The notes beneath the pieces are model-generated. The model worked only from the letters and a program-made list of their open reading frames with translations. It was not told the origin of the DNA and made no database searches. Positions 1-7,864 of a stretch of 64,000 bases of DNA are shown in pieces. The position numbers and the translations under genes were made by a program. Each line of letters starts with the position of its first letter. The first letter of the stretch is position 1. Source of the stretch: Streptomyces smaragdinus (GTDB lineage Bacteria > Actinomycetota > Actinomycetes > Streptomycetales > Streptomycetaceae); assembly GCF_009604385.1 (NCBI RefSeq), contig NZ_WEGJ01000025.1, positions 33,687 to 97,686 of the forward strand, written 5' to 3'.

Positions 1-49
1 TGACGGAGCCGCGGTCCGTCTGACGCCGGGGACGGCGCACCCGGATCAC
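1..49 (-). CDS. TadE/TadG-like pilus protein, N-terminal fragment (runs off the window)
   Basis: Only the first 16 codons are inside the window. Translation starts at a GTG whose last bases overlap the stop of the upstream ATPase-TadE gene as GTGA, so the two are translationally coupled. The visible peptide is very basic and ends in Arg-Gly-Ser-Val, the usual form of a Tad pseudopilin leader just before the prepilin cleavage glycine. With TadE at the end of the preceding gene, a second TadE/TadG minor pilin is the natural reading. Most of the protein is outside the window, so the family call is inference. Confidence 0.45.
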   Translation of the reverse strand, partial: MIRVRRPRRQTDRGSV

Positions 50-1698
50 CCGTTCTCCTCATCGGTGGCGCCCGCCTTCCCGGTCACGGTGAACGGGAAG
101 TCGATTCCCCCGGGGAACAGCACGGGCACCTTCAGGTCGACGGTCGCCGTCGAAACGCCGTCCGTCTCGGACACCGCGACAGACGCCGTCCAGCCGTCGG
201 GCAGTTGCTCGTTCGCCGCCGCTCCGGCGTCCTGGCCGAGGGCCGCCGCGCGTGCCGCCATATCGGCGGCGTTCCCCGCGAGGGTGTAGGTGTAACCGAC
301 CAGCACGAACTGCCAGACGAGCACCAGCACGAGGGCGATGAGGGGGATCATCCCCATGAACTCGACAGTGATCTGCCCGCTGTCGTCACGCCACCGCCTG
401 CGGCCGTCGGGAGCGCCGGGCGGCAGCTCGGGTCGCGGGGGGACGACGGCCGGCCGGCCGAGCTGGGGGCGGGCCGGCTGGGTGAGGGCGGGGGCCTCCT
501 GCGCGGGCGGGGCGGACGCCGGTTCGGGAGCGGACGTCAGCCCGAGCTCCCCGGCGGCCGTCCACAGGGCCTGGCGGATGCTCGATTTGGGGCCGAGGTC
601 CTGCAGCCGGCCCGCGTCGACGAACGGCTGCAGTTCCTTGAACGCCGCCGGTACGACCGTCCGGTTCACCCGGGTCCCCGTCGCCCGCGCGATGATGGAC
701 GGCTGGATCTCCGTCCCCCTGGTGAAACGGTTGACCAGTACGGTCGTGTCCTCTGCCTTGCGGATCTGCAGCCGGTCCCACAGCCGCACCGCCCGCTTGG
801 CGCCCCGGACGGCGATCACGTCGGGGGTGGCGACCAGCAGCGCCAGGTCGGCGAGTTCGACGGCGGCGGCGGACGCCGCGCCCAGCTGGCTGCCGCAGTC
901 GACGACGACCAGCTCGTACCGGGCGCGCAGCGCGGCGATGGTCTGGCGCGCGACCCGGTCGTCGAGGTCCTCCCCGCGCTCCCCCTCGGCAGGGGCCAGC
1001 AGCAGTCCGAGGCCGGTGTGGTGGGTGAACACGGCATCGCCGATGACCCGGGGGGAGATGTCCTTGATCCCGGCGAGGTCGGCGATGGACCGGCGGAACT
1101 GCACGTCGAGGTACGACGCGATGTCACCGGACTGCAGATCCATGTCGACCAGCGCCACCGCCCGCCCCGCCGCCCGCGCCGCGAGCGCGAGCTGGACGGC
1201 CACGACCGTCGTCCCCACGCCGCCCTTCGCCCCGCTGACGGTGAGCAGCGTCCCGCCCGCACCACCGCCGTACCCCTCGGGTCCGGGCGCGGCGGCGCCC
1301 AGATGCCGCCGTACGCCGCCGGACCAGACCGCCGCCGCCTGGATGCGCGCCGCGAGTTCGTCGTACGTCAGGGGGAGGGCGGCGACGCCGCGGGCGCCGG
1401 CGTCCATGGCGGCGGAGTAGCCCTCGGGGCTGACGTCGGCGGTGAGCAGCACGACGCCTGCGGCGGGGAAGCGCAGGGCGAGTTCGCGTACGAGCTCCAG
1501 CGCGGGCACCGGACCGATCCGCTCGTGGACGAGCACCACCTCCGGCAGCTCGGCGACCGCCTGCCGGCCGAGGGTGTCCAGGAGGGTCACCGAGTCGCCG
1601 ACGGGGGGCAGGGCGTCGGAGTCGGGGAGCTGGTGCAGCAGGGAGACGGTCGCCCGGGCGGCGTCGGGGTCTCCTATGACGGGCAGGATGCGGATCAT
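46..1698 (-). CDS. CpaE/TadZ-type ATPase fused to a TadE pseudopilin domain
   Basis: A 550-residue protein of the Tad (Flp) pilus machine. Residues 1-125 look like a degenerate receiver domain. Residues about 150-385 are a MinD/CpaE-like ATPase with a deviant Walker A (SGAKGGVGTT, 155-164) and the LVDMDLQSGD motif (183-192); such proteins localise the pilus apparatus at the membrane. A Pro/Ala-rich linker (390-430) leads to a basic stretch and a TadE domain with Gly441, then QITVEF (Glu446, the +5 glutamate of a prepilin cleavage site), a hydrophobic helix to about 470, and a short extracytoplasmic tail. TadZ and TadE are normally separate proteins, so this is a fusion. The ATG follows a GAGG box. 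Upstream are cpaB and a zinc-ribbon gene; the next tad gene overlaps its stop. Confidence 0.85.
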   Translation of the reverse strand: MIRILPVIGDPDAARATVSLLHQLPDSDALPPVGDSVTLLDTLGRQAVAELPEVVLVHERIGPVPALELVRELALRFPAAGVVLLTADVSPEGYSAAMDAGARGVAALPLTYDELAARIQAAAVWSGGVRRHLGAAAPGPEGYGGGAGGTLLTVSGAKGGVGTTVVAVQLALAARAAGRAVALVDMDLQSGDIASYLDVQFRRSIADLAGIKDISPRVIGDAVFTHHTGLGLLLAPAEGERGEDLDDRVARQTIAALRARYELVVVDCGSQLGAASAAAVELADLALLVATPDVIAVRGAKRAVRLWDRLQIRKAEDTTVLVNRFTRGTEIQPSIIARATGTRVNRTVVPAAFKELQPFVDAGRLQDLGPKSSIRQALWTAAGELGLTSAPEPASAPPAQEAPALTQPARPQLGRPAVVPPRPELPPGAPDGRRRWRDDSGQITVEFMGMIPLIALVLVLVWQFVLVGYTYTLAGNAADMAARAAALGQDAGAAANEQLPDGWTASVAVSETDGVSTATVDLKVPVLFPGGIDFPFTVTGKAGATDEENG

Positions 1699-1743
1699 CT
1701 GGATTCACCTCGCCGCACGGGACTCGGTCTGCGGTTCACGGCG

Positions 1744-2454
1744 TCACCCGTCCTCGTCCAGGGTGTACGTACGGTCCTCGGCGGTGACGCTGGTGGTCGT
1801 GCCGGGGGCGACGAGCGCGAGGCGGACGTGGGCGGCGAACGACTCGGCGTACGCGATGCGCTGGGCGTCCGCGGTGTTCAGGGCGAACGTGATGGGAACG
1901 GCGTCGCCCTCGTCGCGCCGGGGGTCGTCGTCGCCGGTGCGGCGGAAGGGCGCGAGCTCGCCGACGTCGATGACGGGGGCGTTGGCGACGATCAGGCGGG
2001 ACACGGACTTCTCCGCGTCGCTGCGGCCCTGGAAGGTGGCGAAGACGTTCACCGTCGATCCGGGCCTGATCTTCCCCGCGACGCCCGTCGACGCGTCGAT
2101 CATGATCGCGATCTCCTGCTGTCCCGGCTTCAGTTCGGGGCGGGCGGCGATCATGTCGGACTGCAGCAGGGAGCCCTTGCGCAGGGTCGTCGTGGCGACC
2201 TTGCCGGCCAGGTCGCCGAGGTCGGTGACGGCGGTGTCGGGCAGCCACCGCTCGGGTATCCGGGTGCGCTCGAACTGGGCGGCCTCCAGCGGCTCGTACG
2301 CCTTGACGTCCGCCTTCAGCTTGTACGCGGTGGTCTCGGAGCCGACCTTCGACTCGACGTCGTCGATCACCGCGAGGACGCCGGCGAAGGCGCCGAGGGC
2401 GGCGAGGACGGACAGCAGCACCAGGATGATGCCGCGGCGCTGGCGGGAGTTCAT
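1744..2454 (-). CDS. cpaB: Flp pilus assembly protein CpaB/RcpC (SAF domain)
   Basis: A 236-residue inner-membrane protein. It opens with basic residues and one membrane helix (about 9-30), followed by an SAF/RcpC region (about 50-120) with the typical LRKGSLLQSDM segment and a C-terminal beta-rich domain. CpaB family members are periplasmic or extracytoplasmic parts of Tad pili. The start ATG has GAGGA 7 nt upstream. It lies between the zinc-ribbon gene and the CpaE-TadE fusion, all on one strand with small gaps, so an operon is likely. Confidence 0.85.
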   Translation of the reverse strand: MNSRQRRGIILVLLSVLAALGAFAGVLAVIDDVESKVGSETTAYKLKADVKAYEPLEAAQFERTRIPERWLPDTAVTDLGDLAGKVATTTLRKGSLLQSDMIAARPELKPGQQEIAIMIDASTGVAGKIRPGSTVNVFATFQGRSDAEKSVSRLIVANAPVIDVGELAPFRRTGDDDPRRDEGDAVPITFALNTADAQRIAYAESFAAHVRLALVAPGTTTSVTAEDRTYTLDEDG

Positions 2455-2493
2455 GGGCTCATCCTCATCGCGTGGGCTCGGCGGGGACAGGGA

Positions 2494-3348
2494 TCACGGC
2501 AGCAGCCGCATCGGGGTCGGCGGCGACGGGGCCGGGATCCCCGGGGGGACGGGTGCGACGCACAGCACGCAGCGGTCGCCCAGGACCTCCAGTCCGCACC
2601 ACGGGCAGCGCTCGCGGCGGACGGAGGCGACGAGCTGGTGCAGGACGCCGGGGTCGAAGATGCCGGCCGCGAACTCCACCACCCTGGACGTCGCCCACCA
2701 GGCGGCGGACGGTCCGGGCAGCGGCACCTCCAGCACGGCCCGCACGCGCCAGGCGGGCGCGAGGACGCGCTCGGGCCAGTCGCCGGCGAGCTGGCCGCGG
2801 GCGACGACCAGGGTGGTCGCGAAGTCGGGGCCGGCGGGCGGCCTGTCGGCCTTCGCCGCCTCCTCGCGGGGGGCGGCGAGGACGGCGTGCTGGGCGCCGG
2901 GGAGCCGGGACTTGAGGTGCCGGCCGAGGGCGACGGGCACCCGGTCCAGCTTGGACAGGCTGCCGAGGAGGCCGCCGGCGTAGACGTAGTGCGTGAGCAG
3001 CCGGGCGGCGGAGGCGGCGATGCCGGGGCCGGGCTGCGGGCCGTAGGCGGGGTCGGTGAGCTGGGTGAGCTGACGGGCCAGGACGGCCACGGCGAGCGGC
3101 GGCAGGGGCAGCGGGACCAGCGCGATCCGGTCACTCTCCAGCACCGAACGCACCGTGTGCAGCCGCCGTACGACGGCCGCGGGCGCCGCCTGCGGATAGA
3201 CGACGAGGAGGAACCCGTGGTGCTCCAGGATCGCGGAGGTCCGCGCGAGGGCGTCCTCGAGGCTCTGCTCCCGGGGGGACTGCAGGACCAGCACCGGGGT
3301 TTCGGGAAGGACCAGGTCGGGGCTGGTCACGGCGATTGCTAAGGGCAC
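2494..3348 (-). CDS. Tad-locus protein of unknown function with C-terminal zinc ribbon; TTA codon at position 3
   Basis: About 284 residues, no recognised enzyme domain. Near the C-terminus the pairs CPWC and CVLC form a four-cysteine zinc ribbon. The N-terminal half contains a hydrophobic beta-alpha pattern (VLVLQSPREQ, FLLVVYPQ) suggestive of a nucleotide-binding or receiver-like fold. I chose the GTG at 3348 because GGGAG lies 6 nt before it; a TTG at 3399 has no good ribosome site and a GTG at 3330 has none either. With the chosen start, codon 3 is TTA (3342-3340), the leucine codon that in Streptomyces depends on the bldA tRNA. It is first in the pilus operon, so its expression could be tied to development. 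Confidence 0.7.
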   Translation of the reverse strand: MPLAIAVTSPDLVLPETPVLVLQSPREQSLEDALARTSAILEHHGFLLVVYPQAAPAAVVRRLHTVRSVLESDRIALVPLPLPPLAVAVLARQLTQLTDPAYGPQPGPGIAASAARLLTHYVYAGGLLGSLSKLDRVPVALGRHLKSRLPGAQHAVLAAPREEAAKADRPPAGPDFATTLVVARGQLAGDWPERVLAPAWRVRAVLEVPLPGPSAAWWATSRVVEFAAGIFDPGVLHQLVASVRRERCPWCGLEVLGDRCVLCVAPVPPGIPAPSPPTPMRLLP

Positions 3349-3522
3349 GCGCGGCTCCCGTCCGGTCGAAGTCGTCAGTCGGTGGTCACGGATCGTCAAC
3401 TCGTGCGCACTACAGGTGGAGCCTATCCGCGGATCCCCGCGCGGACACCGGGTTCCCCGGAATCTTCGCGGCTGACCTGCGGTAAATCGCGGGGCAGGCG
3501 GAACGCGTCTCGTTCACACCCC

Positions 3523-3551
3523 TTGACATGCCCATTGGCCTAGACCAGATT
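3523..3551 (+). promoter_or_regulatory. Candidate promoter of the chitinase gene
   Basis: A perfect TTGACA -35 hexamer (3523-3528) is followed after 17 bp by CAGATT (3546-3551) as a possible -10. The proposed -10 lies across the junction of two DasR-like sites, so a bound repressor would cover it. Confidence 0.5.
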
Positions 3552-3564
3552 GGTCTGGACCTTA
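3534..3564 (+). promoter_or_regulatory. Two tandem DasR-like (dre) operators
   Basis: Two direct repeats, ATTGGCCTAGACCAGA (3534-3549) and ATTGGTCTGGACCTTA (3549-3564), share the TGGTCTAGACCA-type core known for DasR, the GntR regulator of N-acetylglucosamine and chitin use in Streptomyces. Paired 12-bp direct repeats of this kind are described in Streptomyces chitinase promoters. The pair overlaps the probable -10 region and lies 36 bp before the chitinase start. Confidence 0.75.
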
Positions 3565-3599
3565 TATCTGCTCCGTTCACCCCCGCTCCGGAGGCAGTT

Positions 3600-5327
3600 G
3601 TGCTACCGATCACCCACAGATCACCCAAGTCACGCAGAGGCATCAGAATCGGGCTCGCGGCCGCCGTCTCGGCCGCCCTCGGCGTCGCCGGGCTGAGCGC
3701 CCTCACCGGCACCGCGCAGGCCGCCGAGAACCTGGTGTCCAACCCGGGCTTCGAGTCCGGTATGTCGGGCTGGACCTGTTCCGGTGCCAGCGGCACCACG
3801 GTCTCCAGCCCCGTCCACGGCGGCACCTCGGCCCTGAAGGCCACGCCCGCCGGCCTGGACAACGCGAAGTGCTCGCAGACGGTCGCCGTCCAGCCGAACT
3901 CCGCGTACGAGCTGAGCGCGTACGTCCAGGGCAGCTACGTCTACCTGGGCGCCAGCGGCACCGGTACGATCGACGTGTCGACCTGGGCGCCGAACGCCGC
4001 GTCGTACAGCCAGCTCAAGGTGAGCTTCACGACCGGCGCGAACACCACGTCCGTGACGATCTACACCCACGGCTGGTACGGCACCCCCGCCTACAACGTC
4101 GACGACGTGAACCTCACCGGCCCCGGCGGCACTCCGCCCGAGCCCCCGCAGCTCCCGGCCGCGCCCACCGGGCTGAAGGCCGGCTCCGTCACGCAGACGT
4201 CCGCCACGCTCAACTGGAACACCGTGAGCGGCGCGACGGGCTACAACCTCTATCGCGGCGCCACCAAGGTGCAGTCGGTCTCCGGCACCTCCGCCACGGA
4301 CACCGGTCTGACGGCGGACACCTCGTACTCGTACACCGTCACCGCCACGAACGCGGCCGGCGAGTCCCCCAAGTCGGCCGCCGTCACGGTGACGACCGCC
4401 AAGCAGGACGACGGCGGCGGTACGCCTCCGGGCGGCGGGCCGGTGCCGAAGCACGCGCTGACGGGCTACTGGCAGAACTTCAACAACGGCGCCCAGGTGC
4501 AGACCATCGCCCAGGTGCCGAGCCAGTACGACATCATCGCCGTGTCGTTCGCGGACGCCACGACCACGCCCGGCGCGATCACGTTCAACCTGGACTCCGC
4601 GGGGCTGAACGGCTACACCGTCGCGCAGTTCAAGGCGGACATCGCCGCGAAGAAGGCGGCCGGCAAGGCGGTCATCCTGTCGGTGGGCGGTGAGAAGGGC
4701 ACGATCTCGGTGAACAGCGCCGCGTCGGCCACGAACTTCGCCAACTCCGCGTACGCGCTGATGCAGGAGTACGGCTTCCAGGGCGTCGACATCGACCTGG
4801 AGAACGGGCTGAACCCGACGTACATGACGCAGGCGCTGCGCGCGCTGGCGTCGAAGGCGGGCGCGAACTTCGTCCTGACGATGGCCCCGCAGACGATCGA
4901 CATGCAGTCGACGGGCGGCGGCTACTTCCAGACGGCGCTCAACGTCAAGGACATCCTGACGGTCGTCAACATGCAGTACTACAACAGCGGCGCGATGCTC
5001 GGCTGCGACGGCAAGGTGTACTCGCAGGGCTCGGTGGACTTCCTCACCGCGCTGGCCTGCATCCAGCTCGAGGGCGGCCTGGCCCCGTCGCAGGTCGGGA
5101 TCGGCGTGCCGGCCTCGACGCGCGGCGCGGGCAGCGGCTACGTGTCGCCGTCCATCGTCAACAACGCGCTGGACTGCCTGACGGCCGGTACCAACTGCGG
5201 CACGTTCAAGCCGGCGAAGACGTACCCCGGGCTGCGGGGCGCGATGACCTGGTCCACCAACTGGGACGCCACGGCGGGCAACGCCTGGTCGAACGCGGTG
5301 GGTCCGAAGGTCCACTCGCTGCCGTAA
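3600..5327 (+). CDS. Secreted modular chitinase, CBM - FnIII - GH18
   Basis: A 575-residue exported enzyme that hydrolyses chitin. A twin-basic N-region and hydrophobic core end at AQA (39-41), a signal peptidase I site. Residues about 43-176 form a CBM4/9/16-type carbohydrate-binding module (ENLVSNPGFESG start), 187-267 a fibronectin type III domain, a Gly/Pro linker follows, and 285-575 is the GH18 catalytic barrel. The catalytic motif reads FQGVDIDLE (393-401), with Glu401 as the acid; the first Asp of the usual DGxDxDxE is Gln. SVGG (361-364) matches the family's SxGG motif. The GTG start has GGAGG 5 nt upstream; an upstream in-frame ATG at 3528 lies inside the promoter. DasR sites imply induction by chitin breakdown products. 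Confidence 0.93.
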   Translation: MLPITHRSPKSRRGIRIGLAAAVSAALGVAGLSALTGTAQAAENLVSNPGFESGMSGWTCSGASGTTVSSPVHGGTSALKATPAGLDNAKCSQTVAVQPNSAYELSAYVQGSYVYLGASGTGTIDVSTWAPNAASYSQLKVSFTTGANTTSVTIYTHGWYGTPAYNVDDVNLTGPGGTPPEPPQLPAAPTGLKAGSVTQTSATLNWNTVSGATGYNLYRGATKVQSVSGTSATDTGLTADTSYSYTVTATNAAGESPKSAAVTVTTAKQDDGGGTPPGGGPVPKHALTGYWQNFNNGAQVQTIAQVPSQYDIIAVSFADATTTPGAITFNLDSAGLNGYTVAQFKADIAAKKAAGKAVILSVGGEKGTISVNSAASATNFANSAYALMQEYGFQGVDIDLENGLNPTYMTQALRALASKAGANFVLTMAPQTIDMQSTGGGYFQTALNVKDILTVVNMQYYNSGAMLGCDGKVYSQGSVDFLTALACIQLEGGLAPSQVGIGVPASTRGAGSGYVSPSIVNNALDCLTAGTNCGTFKPAKTYPGLRGAMTWSTNWDATAGNAWSNAVGPKVHSLP

Positions 5328-5436
5328 CCGCACCATGACCGGCGCCGCCGTCCCCCGGCGCCGCAGGACCGGTGCCGCCACTTCGCCTCCGGCGGCACCG
5401 GTCCACCGCTTCCTTCGCGGGACGCAGACCCCCATG

Positions 5437-5479
5437 AGAGAGCTGCCCCCCGGACCGTCGTCCCGGGGGGCAGCTCTCT
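5437..5479. terminator. Strong bidirectional terminator hairpin
   Basis: A perfect 17-bp stem (5437-5453 with 5463-5479) closes a 9-nt loop. It lies between the convergent chitinase and small membrane-protein genes and can serve both. Confidence 0.85.
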
Positions 5480-5488
5480 GTGCGCGGC

Positions 5489-5656
5489 TCATGCGGCGAG
5501 GGTGTGCGCCTTCCGCAGCCGCGCGCGGCGGGCGGCCTCGACGGCACGGCGGTACGTACGGGCCTCGGCCCAGCGGCCGACCACGGCGGGGACGGCGAAC
5601 AGGGCGACGACGGCGGCGATGGACAGGGCGTCTGCGGCGATGTCGAAGAAGTTCAT
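5489..5656 (-). CDS. Small single-pass membrane protein
   Basis: A 55-residue protein starting MNFFDIAADALS. Residues about 8-28 form one membrane helix, followed by an Arg/Ala-rich amphipathic cytoplasmic tail. A GAGG lies just before the ATG at 5656; a longer frame continues upstream but has no ribosome site and would run into the divergent GlxA-type gene's promoter. No known family is recognised. It may be a membrane anchor or leader-type peptide. Confidence 0.55.
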   Translation of the reverse strand: MNFFDIAADALSIAAVVALFAVPAVVGRWAEARTYRRAVEAARRARLRKAHTLAA

Positions 5657-5739
5657 GTCCTCTATGGTCCGCGATCCTTGCGCGGACAACGAGTGGCAGG
5701 ACTGCCGCGAAGGAGCGGATTCCTGCCACACTGGGCGGC

Positions 5740-6705
5740 ATGCTGAAAAATATCGCGTGCGTCCTCGTCAACGGCGTCAACGCCTTCGAACTCGGCGTCG
5801 TGTGCGAGGTGTTCGGCCTCGACCGCACCGACGCGGGGCTGCCCGCCTACGACTTCGCGGTGGTCGCCGCCGAGGGATCGCCGGTACGGGTGAACCCGGG
5901 GCTGTCCGTCGACACCCCGTACGGCATCGAACGGCTCGCCGCCGCCGACCTCATCGCGCTGCCCGCCGGGGACAGCTTCCATCTGCGGGAGTTCCCCGAG
6001 GAGCTGCTGCAGGCGCTGCGGGACGCCGTCGGGAGGGGTGCGCGGATCCTCACCATCTGCTCCGGCGCCTTCCTCGCGGGCGCCGCCGGGCTGCTGGACG
6101 GCCGCCGCTGCACCACGCACTGGCGCTACACCGGCCTGCTCGCCGAAGCGGTGCCCCGCGCGCTGATCGAGCCGGACGTGCTGTACGTGGCGGACGGTCC
6201 CGTCATCACCTCCGCCGGGACGGCGGCGGGAATCGACGCCTGTCTGGCGCTGGTGCGCGAGGAGCAGGGGACGAAGGTCGCCAACGGAATCGCGCGGCGG
6301 ATGGTCGTTCCGCCGCACCGGGAGGGCGGGCAGACCCAGTTCATCGAGTCACCGGTGATCCCGCCCTGCCGCGACGACGTGATCGGGGACGCGCTGCGGC
6401 GGATGCAGGCGGAGATCGACCGGGAGCATCCGGTGGAGCGGCTGGCGGCGCGGGCGCATCTGGCGCCGCGGACGTTCGCCCGGCGGTTCCAGCAGGAGAC
6501 CGGGACGACGCCGCTGCAGTGGCTGCTGGGCCAGCGGGTGCTGCTGGCCCAGCAGCTGCTGGAGGAGTCCGATCTGACGGTGGACGCGATCGCGGCCCGT
6601 ACGGGCTTCGGGAACGCGGCGGCGCTCAGGCAGCAGTTCGTCCGCCGGGTGGGGACCACGCCCAACGCGTACCGCCGGACGTTCCAGGGAACGCCGGCGG
6701 TCTGA
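5740..6705 (+). CDS. GlxA-family transcriptional regulator (DJ-1/PfpI domain plus AraC helix-turn-helix)
   Basis: A 321-residue cytoplasmic regulator. Residues about 4-170 are a class I glutamine amidotransferase-like (DJ-1/PfpI) sensor domain, with the nucleophile-elbow segment TICSGAFLAGAAGLLDG. Residues about 220-315 carry the two AraC-type helix-turn-helix motifs (HLAPRTFARRFQQETGTTP and AIAARTGFGNAAALRQQF). Such proteins usually act as activators in response to small metabolites. The ATG was chosen because homology begins exactly there (MLKNIACVLVNGVNAFELG); a longer frame upstream overlaps the terminator. The target is unknown. The neighbouring RidA gene is convergent and probably unrelated. 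Confidence 0.85.
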   Translation: MLKNIACVLVNGVNAFELGVVCEVFGLDRTDAGLPAYDFAVVAAEGSPVRVNPGLSVDTPYGIERLAAADLIALPAGDSFHLREFPEELLQALRDAVGRGARILTICSGAFLAGAAGLLDGRRCTTHWRYTGLLAEAVPRALIEPDVLYVADGPVITSAGTAAGIDACLALVREEQGTKVANGIARRMVVPPHREGGQTQFIESPVIPPCRDDVIGDALRRMQAEIDREHPVERLAARAHLAPRTFARRFQQETGTTPLQWLLGQRVLLAQQLLEESDLTVDAIAARTGFGNAAALRQQFVRRVGTTPNAYRRTFQGTPAV

Positions 6706-6710
6706 AAACG

Positions 6711-7118
6711 TCAGCCCAGGACGGCGAGGGCGTCGATCTCCACGAGGAGGCCGGCGGGCAGGCCGACGTAGACGGTGGTGCGGGCGGCGGGAACGGCCTT
6801 CAGATCGGCGAAGTACTCGTTGTAGATCTCGTTGAACTCCGCGAAGTGCCCCGTGTCCGTGAGATACACACGCACCATCACCGCGTCCTCCCACGACGAG
6901 CCGCCCTCCTCCAGGACCGCCTTGACGTTGGCGAGGGTCTGCAGGGTCTGCTCGCGGAGGGTCGGGCCGACCGGGGTGGGGGCCTTCCCCTCCTCGGCGG
7001 GCAGGAAACCGACCTGACCGGCGACCTGGAGGATGTTGCCCTTGCGCACGCCGTGCGAGAACTTCGCGGGCGGGGCGGTGTGGGTCGAGGGAGTGATCGC
7101 GGTCTTCTCGTTGCTCAT
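6711..7118 (-). CDS. RidA family enamine/imine deaminase
   Basis: A 135-residue protein of the RidA/YjgF/UK114 family. These trimeric enzymes hydrolyse reactive 2-aminoacrylate and related imines released by PLP enzymes. The family signature region is visible in MVRVYLTDTGHFAEFNEIYNEYF and the arginine-containing ARTTVYVGLP, followed by VEIDALAV at the C-terminus. Its ATG overlaps the stop of the IclR gene as ATGA, so it is the last gene of a coupled kinase-iclR-ridA unit. The divergent D-serine-dehydratase-like gene would produce exactly the kind of intermediate RidA removes. Confidence 0.9.
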   Translation of the reverse strand: MSNEKTAITPSTHTAPPAKFSHGVRKGNILQVAGQVGFLPAEEGKAPTPVGPTLREQTLQTLANVKAVLEEGGSSWEDAVMVRVYLTDTGHFAEFNEIYNEYFADLKAVPAARTTVYVGLPAGLLVEIDALAVLG

Positions 7119-7864
7119 GCGGGGATTCTTCCTGAATAGTCGTTGCTGATCGAGTCGGCGGCGGCGCGCAGCAGCGGCAGCAGCTCGCGCAGCCCGTCCG
7201 CGTCGATGACGACGGACGGCGCGGACAGCGAGCAGGCGGCGACCGTACGTCCGTCGGCGCCGCGGATGGGGGCGGCGACGCAGTTGATGGACTCCTCGTG
7301 GCCGCCGAAGTCGGTGGCCCACCCCTGCTCGCGGACCTGCGCCAGCTCGACGAGGAGCTGCGCGGGGCCGGTGATGGACCGGGGGGTGTACGCGGGGTAG
7401 TCGAGCCGTTCGGCGAGGGAGCGCCGTTCGGGCTCGGGGAGGTCGGCGAGCAGCAGTTTGGCGACGGCGGCCACGGTGACGGGGACGGGTTTGCCGATAC
7501 GGCTGTACATCCGTACCGGATAGCGGCTCTCGACCTTGTCGATGTACAGCACGGTGTCGTCCTCGCGGACGGCGAGATGCACCGTGTGCCCGCACGCCTC
7601 GTTCAGCCGCACGAGATGGGGGTGGGCGATCTCCCGTACGTCCAGGCCCTCGGCGGCCTGCGCGGCGAGGGTGAACAGGCGGGCGCCGAGTCGGTAGCGG
7701 CCGTCCTGCTGGCGGTAGACCATGCCGTGTTCGTGGAGGGTGCGCAGCAGGCGCAGGGCGGTCGACTTGTGCACGCCCAGCGCGGTGGCGACCGGCTCGA
7801 GGCCGGCGGGGCCCTCGGCGAGCAGGGGGAGGATGGCCAGCGCGCGGCCGACGGACTGGCTCAC
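7115..7864 (-). CDS. IclR family transcriptional regulator
   Basis: A 249-residue regulator with an N-terminal winged helix (about 1-65, GLEPVATALGVHKSTALRLL) and a C-terminal IclR effector-binding domain (about 80-245), including the conserved GWATDFGGHEESINCVAAPI segment. The GTG start overlaps the kinase stop as GTGA, and its own stop overlaps the RidA start as ATGA. It probably controls the divergent promoter region 8764-8875, where two dyads are seen, and with it both arms of the D-amino-acid/sugar-acid locus. Confidence 0.9.
   Translation of the reverse strand: MSQSVGRALAILPLLAEGPAGLEPVATALGVHKSTALRLLRTLHEHGMVYRQQDGRYRLGARLFTLAAQAAEGLDVREIAHPHLVRLNEACGHTVHLAVREDDTVLYIDKVESRYPVRMYSRIGKPVPVTVAAVAKLLLADLPEPERRSLAERLDYPAYTPRSITGPAQLLVELAQVREQGWATDFGGHEESINCVAAPIRGADGRTVAACSLSAPSVVIDADGLRELLPLLRAAADSISNDYSGRIPA

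Noticed and set aside
205..3342. Very long open frame opposite the Tad genes
   Set aside because: Low-complexity Arg/Gly/Asp-rich translation, antisense to well-recognised CpaE, CpaB and zinc-ribbon proteins. It is a product of high GC.
2494..3399. Longer start (TTG 3399) for the zinc-ribbon protein
   Set aside because: No ribosome site; the GTG at 3348 has GGGAG at the right distance.
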